A stretch of DNA of 64,000 bases from Paenibacillus alba (GTDB taxonomy: Bacteria > Bacillota > Bacilli > Paenibacillales > NBRC-103111). The stretch spans positions 1 to 64,000 of the forward strand of contig NZ_JABMKZ010000017.1 of the NCBI RefSeq assembly GCF_013204855.1, in the 5' to 3' direction. Positions 26,988-38,624 of this stretch are shown here, one piece after another. The translations under genes were made by a program, and so were the position numbers. Numbering within the stretch: the first letter of the stretch is position 1; every line of letters begins with the position of its first letter. Under the pieces are notes generated by a model. It searched no databases. It worked only from the letters and a program-made list of their open reading frames with translations, and was not told the DNA's origin.

Positions 26988-27734
26988 CTCCTAGTATGGG
27001 AACAATTTCAAGTTGTTCAATGGCAGTTAGCTGATGTTTTTGAAATGTCCATTGACTCGATTCGAAGAGATCTCTCCCTGATGGAAGAAAAGGGATTGTT
27101 AAAAAGGACACATGGCGGCGCAGTACCCGCTGCAAAAGTGCGGAACACACCAACGGCCGAAACACTTATAACGCGCACAGGAGATGGTACACCTCTTCAA
27201 AATGCGATTGCTAGGAAAGGTGCTTCCTTCATTCAAGCGAAAGATACCGTCTTTATTTCTGGCGCTGGCATTCACTTTGGCATGCTGAAATACTTGCCCG
27301 AATTCCCCTTCACCGTCGTTACCAACTCGATAAATGTGGCAGCTCATTTAAAGGAACGGCCGCACATAGACACCTATCTGGTCGGCGGCAAGGTGAAAGC
27401 TTCTGGTAACATTACAGATGCTCTGGCTTATGATTTTATCCGGCAATTCTCGTTGGACCTCTGTTTTATTACGGGCGGAGCAATATCCAAAAACGGGATC
27501 AGTACCGCCACTCCAGAAGTAGCAAGCCTCGGTAGAAGTGCTATTGAAATTTCGAGAAAAACAATCTGCCTAGCTCCGCATGAGAAATTAGGAATCGACG
27601 CCTTCGCCAAGTTATCTCCTATTACACCTATTGATCTATTAATTACAGATGAAGAAGCGACCATCGAAGCGATAGAAGAAATCGAAAGCCGAGGCGTTAA
27701 AGTCATCATTGCCAAAGTAGGTGAGACTGACTAA
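26988..27734 (+). pseudogene. DeoR family regulator lacking its N-terminus
   Basis: The frame encodes a DeoR regulator: the recognition-helix end (LADVFEMSIDSIRRDLSLME), the wing LKRTHGGAVP, and the phosphosugar-sensing C-terminal domain (TVVTNSINVAAHL, TYLVGGKV, FITGGAIS, ICLAPHEKLG). The usual first 20 to 25 residues are missing: an in-frame TAA lies at 26985 and no start codon with a ribosome binding site is seen before the ATG at 27045, which would remove half of the helix-turn-helix. It is probably an inactive gene, or a free sensor domain if translated from 27045. Confidence 0.65.
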
Positions 27735-27762
27735 TGTGCCGATGCCGCAAAACAAAAAAGAA

Positions 27763-27828
27763 ATAGACGTTTCCCTTTGCACAGGACGTCTATTCCTAGG
27801 ACATGGAGCCCTTGCAAGGCTCCTTTTT
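27763..27828 (+). terminator. Paired hairpins between converging genes
   Basis: AATAGACGT/ACGTCTATT (27763-27795) is followed by GGAGCC (27805-27810) pairing with GGCTCC (27818-27823) and five T. The pair lies between the DeoR remnant and the converging DUF2569 gene. Confidence 0.7.
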
Positions 27829-27866
27829 GATTATAGCATACAGTTCTCGGAACGTTAGCCTCAGGG

Positions 27867-28370
27867 CTATCGCACAAACGTATTCCTCACTCTTTCCGAC
27901 GTAATAAAATAAGGAATCCAGATCGCACAGGCAACCACAGCACGAAAAACATCCTTAAGACTGCTTACTTCTTCCAAATCCCGAATGGACGGAATCATAT
28001 TAAGCAGCAAGGTATCCACGATTGCAATGCCTAGACTTGTACTGTAAAAGATGATCATTAGCCGCGGCAATCTTGCTTTTCTCTGATACATATTCAGCAA
28101 TATAAAGAGACAGAAAAAGAAAACGAGCACATTATAAAGCATTTCAAACACTAAAATAGGTCCCCATAACGGATGATAGTTCTCAGAATCAACAGATGTT
28201 AACCTATGCCATGTTTCAGGTTGGAAGGAGGGAAGCGTGTACGTGACAAACTGAAGAATAAACATCACCATTGTAACGTAAATTCCGATTTGAACAAGGA
28301 TCAACCACCCTCCCAAACCCGAAAGTCCCCGTGGATCTTCATTTATGATTGGTGTTGAATTTGTTTCCAA
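27867..28370 (-). CDS. DUF2569-like membrane protein
   Basis: This 167-residue protein has four hydrophobic helices and the DUF2569 signature LSGLGGWLILVQIGIY after a short polar N-terminus. Its role is unknown. Its neighbours upstream on the same strand are two single-helix small proteins, so the three may form a small membrane-protein cluster. Confidence 0.72.
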   Translation of the reverse strand: METNSTPIINEDPRGLSGLGGWLILVQIGIYVTMVMFILQFVTYTLPSFQPETWHRLTSVDSENYHPLWGPILVFEMLYNVLVFFFCLFILLNMYQRKARLPRLMIIFYSTSLGIAIVDTLLLNMIPSIRDLEEVSSLKDVFRAVVACAIWIPYFITSERVRNTFVR

Positions 28371-28413
28371 TGATTTACACTTCCTTTAATTAGTTTTATT
28401 TTAGAGTTCAATG

Positions 28414-28581
28414 CTACTTATCCATTTTCTTGAGTATCTTCTGCAGCGTAGCGTTTATATTGATTAGTGCCATGAAAACAAAACCCAGCATAATAAAAGT
28501 CACGATTTCTCGGGTGAAAATTGAGACGACAGCCAATATAACCGCATAACCCCCGTATAAAGAATTGCTTAGAAATTTCAT
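28414..28581 (-). CDS. Small membrane protein (55 aa)
   Basis: This 55-residue frame opens at an ATG (28581) with GAAGGGAAGAG upstream. It encodes two hydrophobic stretches (YAVILAVVSIF and VTFIMLGFVFMALI) and a lysine-rich end (LQKILKKMDK). It resembles no family I can name. The clear ribosome binding site and membrane-like composition support it as real. Confidence 0.6.
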   Translation of the reverse strand: MKFLSNSLYGGYAVILAVVSIFTREIVTFIMLGFVFMALININATLQKILKKMDK

Positions 28582-28618
28582 TATCAACTCTTCCCTTCTT
28601 ATGTATGGCTATCAGCCG

Positions 28619-28795
28619 CTATAAAAGCAGTCGAGACAACAAGATCACTATCAGAGGTCCAATTACTGCGAATCCAATACATAATGCAAGGATTTTCATT
28701 GGCAGTGACAATCCTTTGGATTCATTCATTTTATCTAGTTTCTGATTTATCTCCTTGAGCTCTTTCAGTATATCTTGGCTTAAGTTTTCAGACAT
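28619..28795 (-). CDS. Small membrane protein with N-terminal coiled coil (58 aa)
   Basis: This 58-residue frame starts at an ATG (28795) preceded by AAAGGAGGATTATAA. Residues 1-27 are polar with heptad-like spacing (LSQDILKELKEINQKLDKMN) and residues 31-58 form a hydrophobic helix (KILALCIGFAVIGPLIVILL). This layout is typical of small tail-anchored or phage-like membrane proteins. It lies about 40 bases before the 55-residue gene, so the two are probably co-transcribed. Confidence 0.65.
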   Translation of the reverse strand: MSENLSQDILKELKEINQKLDKMNESKGLSLPMKILALCIGFAVIGPLIVILLSRLLL

Positions 28796-29261
28796 TTATA
28801 ATCCTCCTTTGAATAAAAGGAATTTCATCCCCTTCACCATATTACCATAATAAGGGAACTGGTTTTGGCAGTCCACTGCGCAAGCAAAAAACCTCCAAAA
28901 CCACCGCCTCAGGTGGTCTTAGAGGCTCATGCGTAACACGAAGGGAACTACGATACGCTATTCGCGCAGATTTCGGCTAAATCAGGTGCGAGACGGAACT
29001 GGAGTCCTCTATTTGATCCCAGAAGCATGATATTGAGGGGGAATCCCCTAAATAACGTACCTTAGTTCCCTTTGCCAGGGAATATGACCATTTTGCCTCC
29101 AAATAGCGTATCCTAGTTCCGTTTGCCCAGAAATATGGTCGGTTCCGGTTCCGGTTTCGATTACGATTCCGATTCCGATTCCGGTTCCCGTTCCCGTTCC
29201 GCCCTGCTACGTTCGCCGGTTCCGCGTTCGCTACGCTCGCCGCAAGCGAGCAAGCCCTTGC
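28796..29261. repeat. Intergenic region with inverted AATAGCGTA...AGTTCC repeats and a hexamer array
   Basis: No gene is supported. A 19-base word occurs at 29102-29120, again with about three changes at 29051-29069, and in inverted form with one change at 28944-28962. From 29141 to 29200 there are ten tandem units of the hexamer GRTTCC/CGTTCC. The reading frame across it gives Gly-Ser/Asp-Ser/Arg-Ser pairs, which I treat as non-coding. A hairpin GAGCAAG/CTTGCTC at about 29248-29263 may end the gene on the minus strand. Confidence 0.6.
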
Positions 29262-29639
29262 TCACGTCAGTCTCTCGAACATATTCAGCTTATTCCCGAA
29301 GCCATCAATGACTGAGATCTCCCTGGTGTTCCAAGGGGTCGTTTCGAGGCCTGGGCGGAAATACTTGTAGTTCTTGGCTAGAAGCTTCGCATGCAAGGCT
29401 TCTATTCCTTGCACTTCGATATTCAGCGCTGCTCCAGGGCAGCAGTCGCCATGGTGTTCAGAAAGATGCAAGATGCAGTCTCCCTTTGAAACTTGCATGT
29501 AGATGGGGGAATCCTCATCGCCATGCTGCCAATCCAGCGTGAATTCCAAATAATCCAAGTAGAATTCTTTGGCCTTCTTCACGTCAAATATACGCAGAAT
29601 TGGAGTCAATGACTTAAACTGTATTTCGGTGCTTGCCAT
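29262..29639 (-). CDS. Glyoxalase/bleomycin resistance superfamily protein
   Basis: This 125-residue VOC-fold protein has the bleomycin resistance-type layout: LTPILRIFDVKKAKEFYLDYL at the start, a SKGDCILHLSEHHGDCCPG loop, and a C-terminal DGFGNKLNMFERL strand. His and Glu residues at typical metal or ligand positions are present. Proteins of this type bind or modify small molecules; no specific substrate is evident. It is a single gene. Confidence 0.8.
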   Translation of the reverse strand: MASTEIQFKSLTPILRIFDVKKAKEFYLDYLEFTLDWQHGDEDSPIYMQVSKGDCILHLSEHHGDCCPGAALNIEVQGIEALHAKLLAKNYKYFRPGLETTPWNTREISVIDGFGNKLNMFERLT

Positions 29640-29720
29640 ACCCTAGAACACCCGCTTTCTTAAGAGGATACCTCCAAGTATTCCACTGACTGCTCTTGTT
29701 ATCCTGCCGCGATCTTCGCA

Positions 29721-32975
<3,255 letters not shown>

Positions 32976-33072
32976 TAGCAATCACCAACCTATTTTCAAC
33001 TTAACCTGATCCGTTAGTACGACCTGACCGTCATTTCCGTGAGGGCAATCTCATAAGGCGCAGTCCCTATCT

Positions 33073-34353
33073 TTATATTACGCATATCTCTTGATGCAAG
33101 ATGTCCTCAATCTGCTTCGCTTGGACTGGAGGGCTGAAATAGTAGCCTTGCACGAACCGGCAGCCGCATTCCTGAAGCACCTGAAGCTCTTCCTCCGTTT
33201 CAACGCCTTCTGCTACTACGAGCAGATTCAAGTTTCTGGCCATTGTAATGACCGTATTCACGATAGCCGCATTCACTTGTTTGATCTTCAAGCCCTTGAT
33301 AAACGATTGATCAATCTTCAATTTATCAATGGGGAAATCCTTGAGATAGCTCAGTGAGCTGTACCCTGTCCCGAAATCGTCCATGGCTACGCGAATGCCC
33401 AGCATCTTCAATTGATTAAGCGTGTCTGCAACCAGCTTGACCCCCATACTCAAACTTTCTGTAATTTCAAGCTCCAAGTACTGAGGCTGTAGCCCCGTCT
33501 CTGCTAAGATTGTCTTAATCATGGCATAGAGCCCTCGATCCATAAACTGTCTGCGAGATAAATTAACGGCCACGAACATCTTGGGTAGTCCCGCTTCCTG
33601 CCAGACCCTGTTCTGCCTGCAAGCTTCCCTCAGCACCCATTCACCAATCTGGTGAATCAGACCGCTTTCCTCTGCAATAGGAATAAAATCGCTAGGCGAT
33701 ACATGACCAAGAACCGCGCTATGCCAGCGAATTAAACTTTCTAGTCCAACGATACGTTTCGTCACGATATCAACCACCGGTTGATAAACAAGGTGGAACT
33801 CCTGTTGGTCAATCGCTTTGCGCAAGTTGAACTCGATATCCATCCGTCTTTGAAATGTATCCTGCTTGTCCAGCAGCGCCTCAGAGATCGCGGCTTCCTT
33901 ATTTCCATCGACAGGGATCGCGGATTCATAGACACGCTGAATGCCATTGTGGACAGCCATCTTGCAGCGTTCCAGGAAATAATCAGTCATCACGCCTGCA
34001 TACGATTCTTGAGCCAACAATTGTGTATGGAAATAATCCGTCGCTCCGATCCGCATGGCTTGAATCGTTTGCACCGCACCTTCCGGCGTATGCGAGCTGA
34101 GCATCATGACTGGGATCGGATAATGGCTCATAATCAGTTGAAGGGCAATAAGTCCCTCCGAGTCAGGCATATCCAAGTCAATGATAACCAAGTCCGGTTT
34201 GCCTGTCAGAATGCAAGACAAGGCCTCATTGCCGTGATGAGCTGCACCTATAACCACAAATCGCGTCCCTTTCTCGAAAACAGGTGTCACCGCTGCACGG
34301 AACTCATTCGACTGACTAACGATAATGACCCCATACCTGTTCCAAAGATCCAT
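33073..34353 (-). CDS. Response regulator with EAL phosphodiesterase domain
   Basis: This 426-residue protein has an N-terminal receiver domain (VIIDLDMPDSEG, acceptor Asp near residue 55) and a C-terminal EAL domain (about 185-425) that would hydrolyse cyclic di-GMP. The signature is ESL rather than EAL (GLESLIRW), but NLSRRQF, LELEITES, AMDDFGTGYSSLSYL and VAEGVET are all intact, so activity is expected. The ATG at 34353 follows GGGGGTG. It is next to the hybrid kinase on the same strand, which likely phosphorylates it, and divergent from an OmpR-type regulator. Confidence 0.88.
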   Translation of the reverse strand: MDLWNRYGVIIVSQSNEFRAAVTPVFEKGTRFVVIGAAHHGNEALSCILTGKPDLVIIDLDMPDSEGLIALQLIMSHYPIPVMMLSSHTPEGAVQTIQAMRIGATDYFHTQLLAQESYAGVMTDYFLERCKMAVHNGIQRVYESAIPVDGNKEAAISEALLDKQDTFQRRMDIEFNLRKAIDQQEFHLVYQPVVDIVTKRIVGLESLIRWHSAVLGHVSPSDFIPIAEESGLIHQIGEWVLREACRQNRVWQEAGLPKMFVAVNLSRRQFMDRGLYAMIKTILAETGLQPQYLELEITESLSMGVKLVADTLNQLKMLGIRVAMDDFGTGYSSLSYLKDFPIDKLKIDQSFIKGLKIKQVNAAIVNTVITMARNLNLLVVAEGVETEEELQVLQECGCRFVQGYYFSPPVQAKQIEDILHQEICVI

Positions 34354-34508
34354 TCTATTAACACCCCCTAAAAACAAATGTCCCCAATTACTGTTAATTC
34401 CATTTTACCTTCCACATATTAGGGCACTTACCTAAAAGGTATGAATCATTCAACTTTTTTTCGCTAATATTTTACTAACATTTTCGCATTAAATAATAAA
34501 TAAAGCGG

Positions 34509-34537
34509 TTTACTCTTAAATTTCGACACCGTATAAT
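34509..34537 (+). promoter_or_regulatory. Candidate promoter of the OmpR-type regulator
   Basis: TTTACT (34509-34514) and a perfect TATAAT (34532-34537) are 17 bases apart, about 100 bases upstream of the GTG start at 34637. Confidence 0.6.
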
Positions 34538-34636
34538 AGAAATAATGAGTAAAGTGTTAGCAATCATTATTCCCTCTGTTCATTTCATATTTCATTTGTA
34601 TTTGGAAACTACAGTTAGTTTGGGGGGAGTTTACGA

Positions 34637-35341
34637 GTGGACAGAATATTATTAATAGAGGACGACGATATTATCGGTGAGATGATCTGTATGTATCTGA
34701 AAGAGGAAGAATTCTTAGTCCTAAGATCACACAATGGTCAGGAAGGTCTCGCAGCCTTGCATGACTTCAAACCCGATCTCATTCTTCTAGACCTTATTCT
34801 TCCTGACTTTGAAGGCACCGATTTATGCAACTCATTGCGCAACATTACACCTGTTCCCATTATTATTATTTCTTCCAATGCCCGTGTAAGCGAGAAGATT
34901 GAAGCCTTCACCGTAGGCGCGGATGACTATTTATGCAAGCCATTCAGCATGCATGAGATGAAAGCAAGAATTCAAGCTCTATTACGTCGTTTTAAGCAAT
35001 CACATCCCCCAGAAGTCCAGCAGCTCCCCGTTCAACAAGCGGTCACCGTACCGCCAATGGATCTGAACATCAACTTGGAAAAAAGAACACTTTATGTTCG
35101 CGGAGAATCCGTAGAAATGACCTTTTCCGAATTCGAATTGATTCGCTTGCTGTTTGAACATCCGGAGCGCGTGTACCGCCGAGAAGATCTCATCAATGCG
35201 CTGCGCGGTTTCGATTCCTACATTAATGATCGAGCTATCGATGTACATATTACAAATTTACGAAGAAAGATTGAAATCAATCCCAAAGAGCCCAAATACA
35301 TCAAAACAGTGTGGGGTGTTGGATATAAATTCGTTCTCTAA
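34637..35341 (+). CDS. OmpR/PhoB family response regulator
   Basis: This 234-residue protein has a receiver domain (ILLIEDDDIIGEM at the start, acceptor Asp in LILLDLILPDFEGTD near residue 53, conserved Lys in DDYLCKPF) and a C-terminal winged-helix DNA-binding domain (about 135-230, ending YIKTVWGVGYKFV). The start is GTG after GGGGGGAG. No classical kinase gene is directly beside it in the same orientation; the flanking hybrid kinases are possible partners. Confidence 0.88.
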   Translation: MDRILLIEDDDIIGEMICMYLKEEEFLVLRSHNGQEGLAALHDFKPDLILLDLILPDFEGTDLCNSLRNITPVPIIIISSNARVSEKIEAFTVGADDYLCKPFSMHEMKARIQALLRRFKQSHPPEVQQLPVQQAVTVPPMDLNINLEKRTLYVRGESVEMTFSEFELIRLLFEHPERVYRREDLINALRGFDSYINDRAIDVHITNLRRKIEINPKEPKYIKTVWGVGYKFVL

Positions 35342-35344
35342 ACT

Positions 35345-35383
35345 GGGGACTTCATCCGTTAAGGATGGGGTCTTCTTTTTTTT
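35345..35383 (+). terminator. Terminator after the OmpR-type regulator
   Basis: GACTTCATCC pairs with GGATGGGGTC around GTTAA (two G-U pairs), followed by a run of T interrupted once. Confidence 0.65.
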
Positions 35384-35511
35384 GCTGCGGCTGACGAAGT
35401 AGAGAAAATCCAGAAGGCACATCGCTTTGTCGTTTATTGGAGGGGATCGAAGGTTTTTGTCGAATATAAGGGCTTTCAAAGGATTTCATCTTTTGGTAAA
35501 GGGGAGGAATT

Positions 35512-38500
35512 GTGCTCAAAAGGACTTTGGTTGTTTGCCTTATTGGTTTGATTTCTTTTTTGTTAATCCCGCTTTCTATCCTTAAGGATAATGATAAACA
35601 AATGAATATGCTGCAAGTCCGGGATGGCGTCATGGACCTCTCAGCGTGGAATTATAAACAGAATAAGCTCATCAAGCTGGACGGAACATGGGAATTTTAT
35701 TGGAATCAATTATTAACCCCCGATGATTTCAAGCAAGGCGGCGCAGACAGGGTTGTGCCTTCCGCGTTTATGAAAGTACCCTCTCCATGGAATGGTAAAC
35801 GAATCGACGGTTACCCTTTGCCTGCTTATGGTGTTGCTACTTACCGGATGATGCTGAAACATGTGCCTTTCAGTGGAGGCTTTGCCTTAAAGAAAACGAA
35901 TATACGTTTTTCCAGCGTGATGTATGTAAATGGACAAAAGCTTGCCGAGGATGGAAAACCGGCAGCATCGGCAGCGGATTATCGATCAGGGAATGTTCCG
36001 CAAACCGTTTTCTTTGCTTCCGAAAAAGGCGATATCGAAATTGTCATTCAGGTTGCCAACTATGATTATTTAAATGCAGGCATACCGATGTCGATTTATT
36101 TTGGCGAGCAAACTGCCATGATAGAGCTCCTTCAGAGGAACATCGCACATGAATTCAGCACGTTTGCTATTCTCGGCACCCTTGCTCTTATTTATATCAT
36201 CTGCTTTGTGACGGCAGCATTATATGGAAAAAAAGATAATACCTTGTTGGTATTCGCAATTATTTGCTCGCTTTATGCCATTTTTAACGGCTTAATCGGG
36301 GAGCGGCCTCTCTTATTATTTTTAGACGGAATATCATTCGAGTTCATCTTTAAAGTAAAAGACATTTGTTCACTTTTGAGCTTCATCGTCCTGACCATCT
36401 TTTTTTACCAATTGCAAAAAAGCATTGTCTCATTAAAGTTTACTCAAGTTGTGAGTATGGTACTGGGCGGTTATCTCATTTTGGTGGCTGTTCTCCCGAT
36501 TCGCGTGTATATGGTGATTCAGCCTTATATTATTTTAGTGTATGAGCTAATGATTATTTGGTTGCTATTGAGAATTGCCGTGCTTTATATCCGAAGTGCC
36601 GAAAAGGATCGCTTGAAGTCTTTCCTATTATTCATGGCTATCCTCTGTATTAATCTGTATTCGCTGGATGTCATCATGCTGGCCTTCTCGCTCAAAGAAA
36701 ATCTCTGGCTGGGACAATTCTATATTGTTATTTTTAATGCCATGCTTATCGTATTGATCGCGATTCGTTTTTTTGAGGCTTATCATACGATAGATGATAT
36801 GAAAAATCAGCTGCTCCAACTAGACAAGATCAAAGATGATTTTCTTTCCAATACATCGCATGAACTGAAAACGCCTTTAAATGCCATAGTTAGCATAACG
36901 GATTCCCTTCTCAAGGGAGTAGAGGGGCCGATTCCCGATAGGCAAGCACAGAATCTGGCTGTGGTCATGGACAGCGGAAAAAGATTAACTCATTTGGTCA
37001 ACGAATTGCTCGATTATTCCAAAATGAAGCATGGAGATATTGCCCTGTTTAAAAGCAGTATGGATTTGAGGGCTGTCGTCGATTCCGTAATCAAAATTCA
37101 TGGGTTTCTGCTTGGCGGGAAACAGATCATGCTTGTCAACGGAGTTTCCGTAGATAGTCCTGTGGTATACGCGGATGGCAACCGTTTGATACAGATTTTC
37201 CATAATTTGATTGGCAATGCCGTCAAGTTTACAGATCGGGGTGTTATAGAAGTCAGTGCTGAGGTGATCCGTGACATGGTTGAGGTTCGTGTGAGGGATA
37301 CGGGTCTTGGGATCCCGCCGCATATACAGGCTCGCATATTTAATGCCTTTGAACAGGCTGATCCTTCCGAAACCAAAAATGTTGGGGGAACGGGCCTCGG
37401 ATTAAGCATAACGAAAAAATTAGTAGAGCTTCACGGCGGTCAAATTCGGGTGGATTCTATTGAGGGACAAGGATCGGTATTTAGTTTCACCATTCCGTTA
37501 TCCGTTACGACTTCGAGGAAAAGCAATAGATTCGCCGAGGAGAAAGAACGTTCGCCGATCGATGTCAACATCTCCTATCCCGAGTATCCTATCTATGTCC
37601 AGGGGGAGAAAGACGAACCTATTCTCGTGGTTGATGATGATTTCGCCAACCTCCAATCCATGTTTAATTTACTCAAGCTGGAGGGATATTCCTTTGTTGT
37701 TGTGAATCGCGGGCAGATGGCGCTGGATGAGTTATCGAAGAACAGGGACTTCTTTCTGGTTGTGCTGGATATGATGATGCCGGGCATGTCCGGCTTTGAG
37801 GTGCTGCAAGCGATTCGGGAGAGGTTCTCTCCCTTCGAACTGCCGGTGCTGATGCTGACGGCCAAAAATCGAGTTACCGATATGATCTTATCGATGGAAA
37901 ACGGGGCGAACGATTTTGTCGGGAAGCCCTTTGAAGCCGAAGAGCTCTTGGCTCGAGTAAGAAGCCTGACCCGACTGAAAGCTTCCGTAAAAAGCTCGAA
38001 GGAAGCCGAAATTGCTTTTTTACGTTCCCAGATCAAGCCTCATTTCTTATACAACGCGCTTAACTCCATCGCCGCACTTTGCATGGATGAGCCTCAACAG
38101 GCGGAGGAGTTGACCCTGCAGCTTTCGCAGTATTTGAGAAGCAGCTTCGATTTCGAGCAATTGGATTCGCTAACGACTATCCAGAACGAATTGGAGCTGG
38201 TCCAAGCGTATATCAATATCGAGAAGGCTCGTTTTGGCTCCAGATTACAAGTGGAGTACGATGTGGATGCCAATCTGGAAATCGGGCTTCCCCCGCTTAT
38301 TTTGCAGCCGCTAGTGGAAAACGCCATACGGCATGGCCTTATGTCCAATTTCCGCGGAGGTACGGTCCATATATCTGTTAAGCAGAACGCAGAAGGCATG
38401 GTCAACTTTGTCGTAGTGGACAACGGATGCGGTATGAGCGAGAGCAAGCTTGAGGAAATACGGTTAACGGATACGGAAAGGAAAGGCGTTGGACTGTGGA

Positions 38501-38622
38501 ACATAAGCCGGCGTATCAAGCTTCTTTACGGAAAAGACATTCGTATTGAGAGCGAGGAAGGAGTAGGGACGAAGGTTTTCTTTGCCATTCCTGCACACCC
38601 GCCCAGACAGATTGGATTATAA
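35512..38622 (+). CDS. Dual-kinase hybrid sensor protein (sugar-binding-like domain, 7TM, HisKA, REC, LytS-type kinase)
   Basis: This 1,036-residue protein has an extracellular jelly-roll domain (about 30-200, with LDGTWEFYWNQLL as in 7TMR-DISM sensors and glycosidase sugar-binding domains), about seven membrane helices (215-425), a HisKA domain with His near 450 (NTSHELKTPLNA), an ATPase domain (550-670), a receiver with Asp near 752 (VVLDMMMPGMSG), then a second kinase of the LytS type with His near 843 (IKPHFLYNALNS) and its own ATPase (930-1030). Start is GTG after GGGGAGGAATT. The partner REC-BTAD gene follows after two bases. Confidence 0.88.
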   Translation: MLKRTLVVCLIGLISFLLIPLSILKDNDKQMNMLQVRDGVMDLSAWNYKQNKLIKLDGTWEFYWNQLLTPDDFKQGGADRVVPSAFMKVPSPWNGKRIDGYPLPAYGVATYRMMLKHVPFSGGFALKKTNIRFSSVMYVNGQKLAEDGKPAASAADYRSGNVPQTVFFASEKGDIEIVIQVANYDYLNAGIPMSIYFGEQTAMIELLQRNIAHEFSTFAILGTLALIYIICFVTAALYGKKDNTLLVFAIICSLYAIFNGLIGERPLLLFLDGISFEFIFKVKDICSLLSFIVLTIFFYQLQKSIVSLKFTQVVSMVLGGYLILVAVLPIRVYMVIQPYIILVYELMIIWLLLRIAVLYIRSAEKDRLKSFLLFMAILCINLYSLDVIMLAFSLKENLWLGQFYIVIFNAMLIVLIAIRFFEAYHTIDDMKNQLLQLDKIKDDFLSNTSHELKTPLNAIVSITDSLLKGVEGPIPDRQAQNLAVVMDSGKRLTHLVNELLDYSKMKHGDIALFKSSMDLRAVVDSVIKIHGFLLGGKQIMLVNGVSVDSPVVYADGNRLIQIFHNLIGNAVKFTDRGVIEVSAEVIRDMVEVRVRDTGLGIPPHIQARIFNAFEQADPSETKNVGGTGLGLSITKKLVELHGGQIRVDSIEGQGSVFSFTIPLSVTTSRKSNRFAEEKERSPIDVNISYPEYPIYVQGEKDEPILVVDDDFANLQSMFNLLKLEGYSFVVVNRGQMALDELSKNRDFFLVVLDMMMPGMSGFEVLQAIRERFSPFELPVLMLTAKNRVTDMILSMENGANDFVGKPFEAEELLARVRSLTRLKASVKSSKEAEIAFLRSQIKPHFLYNALNSIAALCMDEPQQAEELTLQLSQYLRSSFDFEQLDSLTTIQNELELVQAYINIEKARFGSRLQVEYDVDANLEIGLPPLILQPLVENAIRHGLMSNFRGGTVHISVKQNAEGMVNFVVVDNGCGMSESKLEEIRLTDTERKGVGLWNISRRIKLLYGKDIRIESEEGVGTKVFFAIPAHPPRQIGL

Positions 38623-38624
38623 GC

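Noticed and set aside
29123-29311. Ser-Asp/Arg-Ser repeat protein
   Set aside because: It follows from the hexamer array; the start is a TTG without a ribosome binding site, and the frame ends inside the glyoxalase gene on the other strand.
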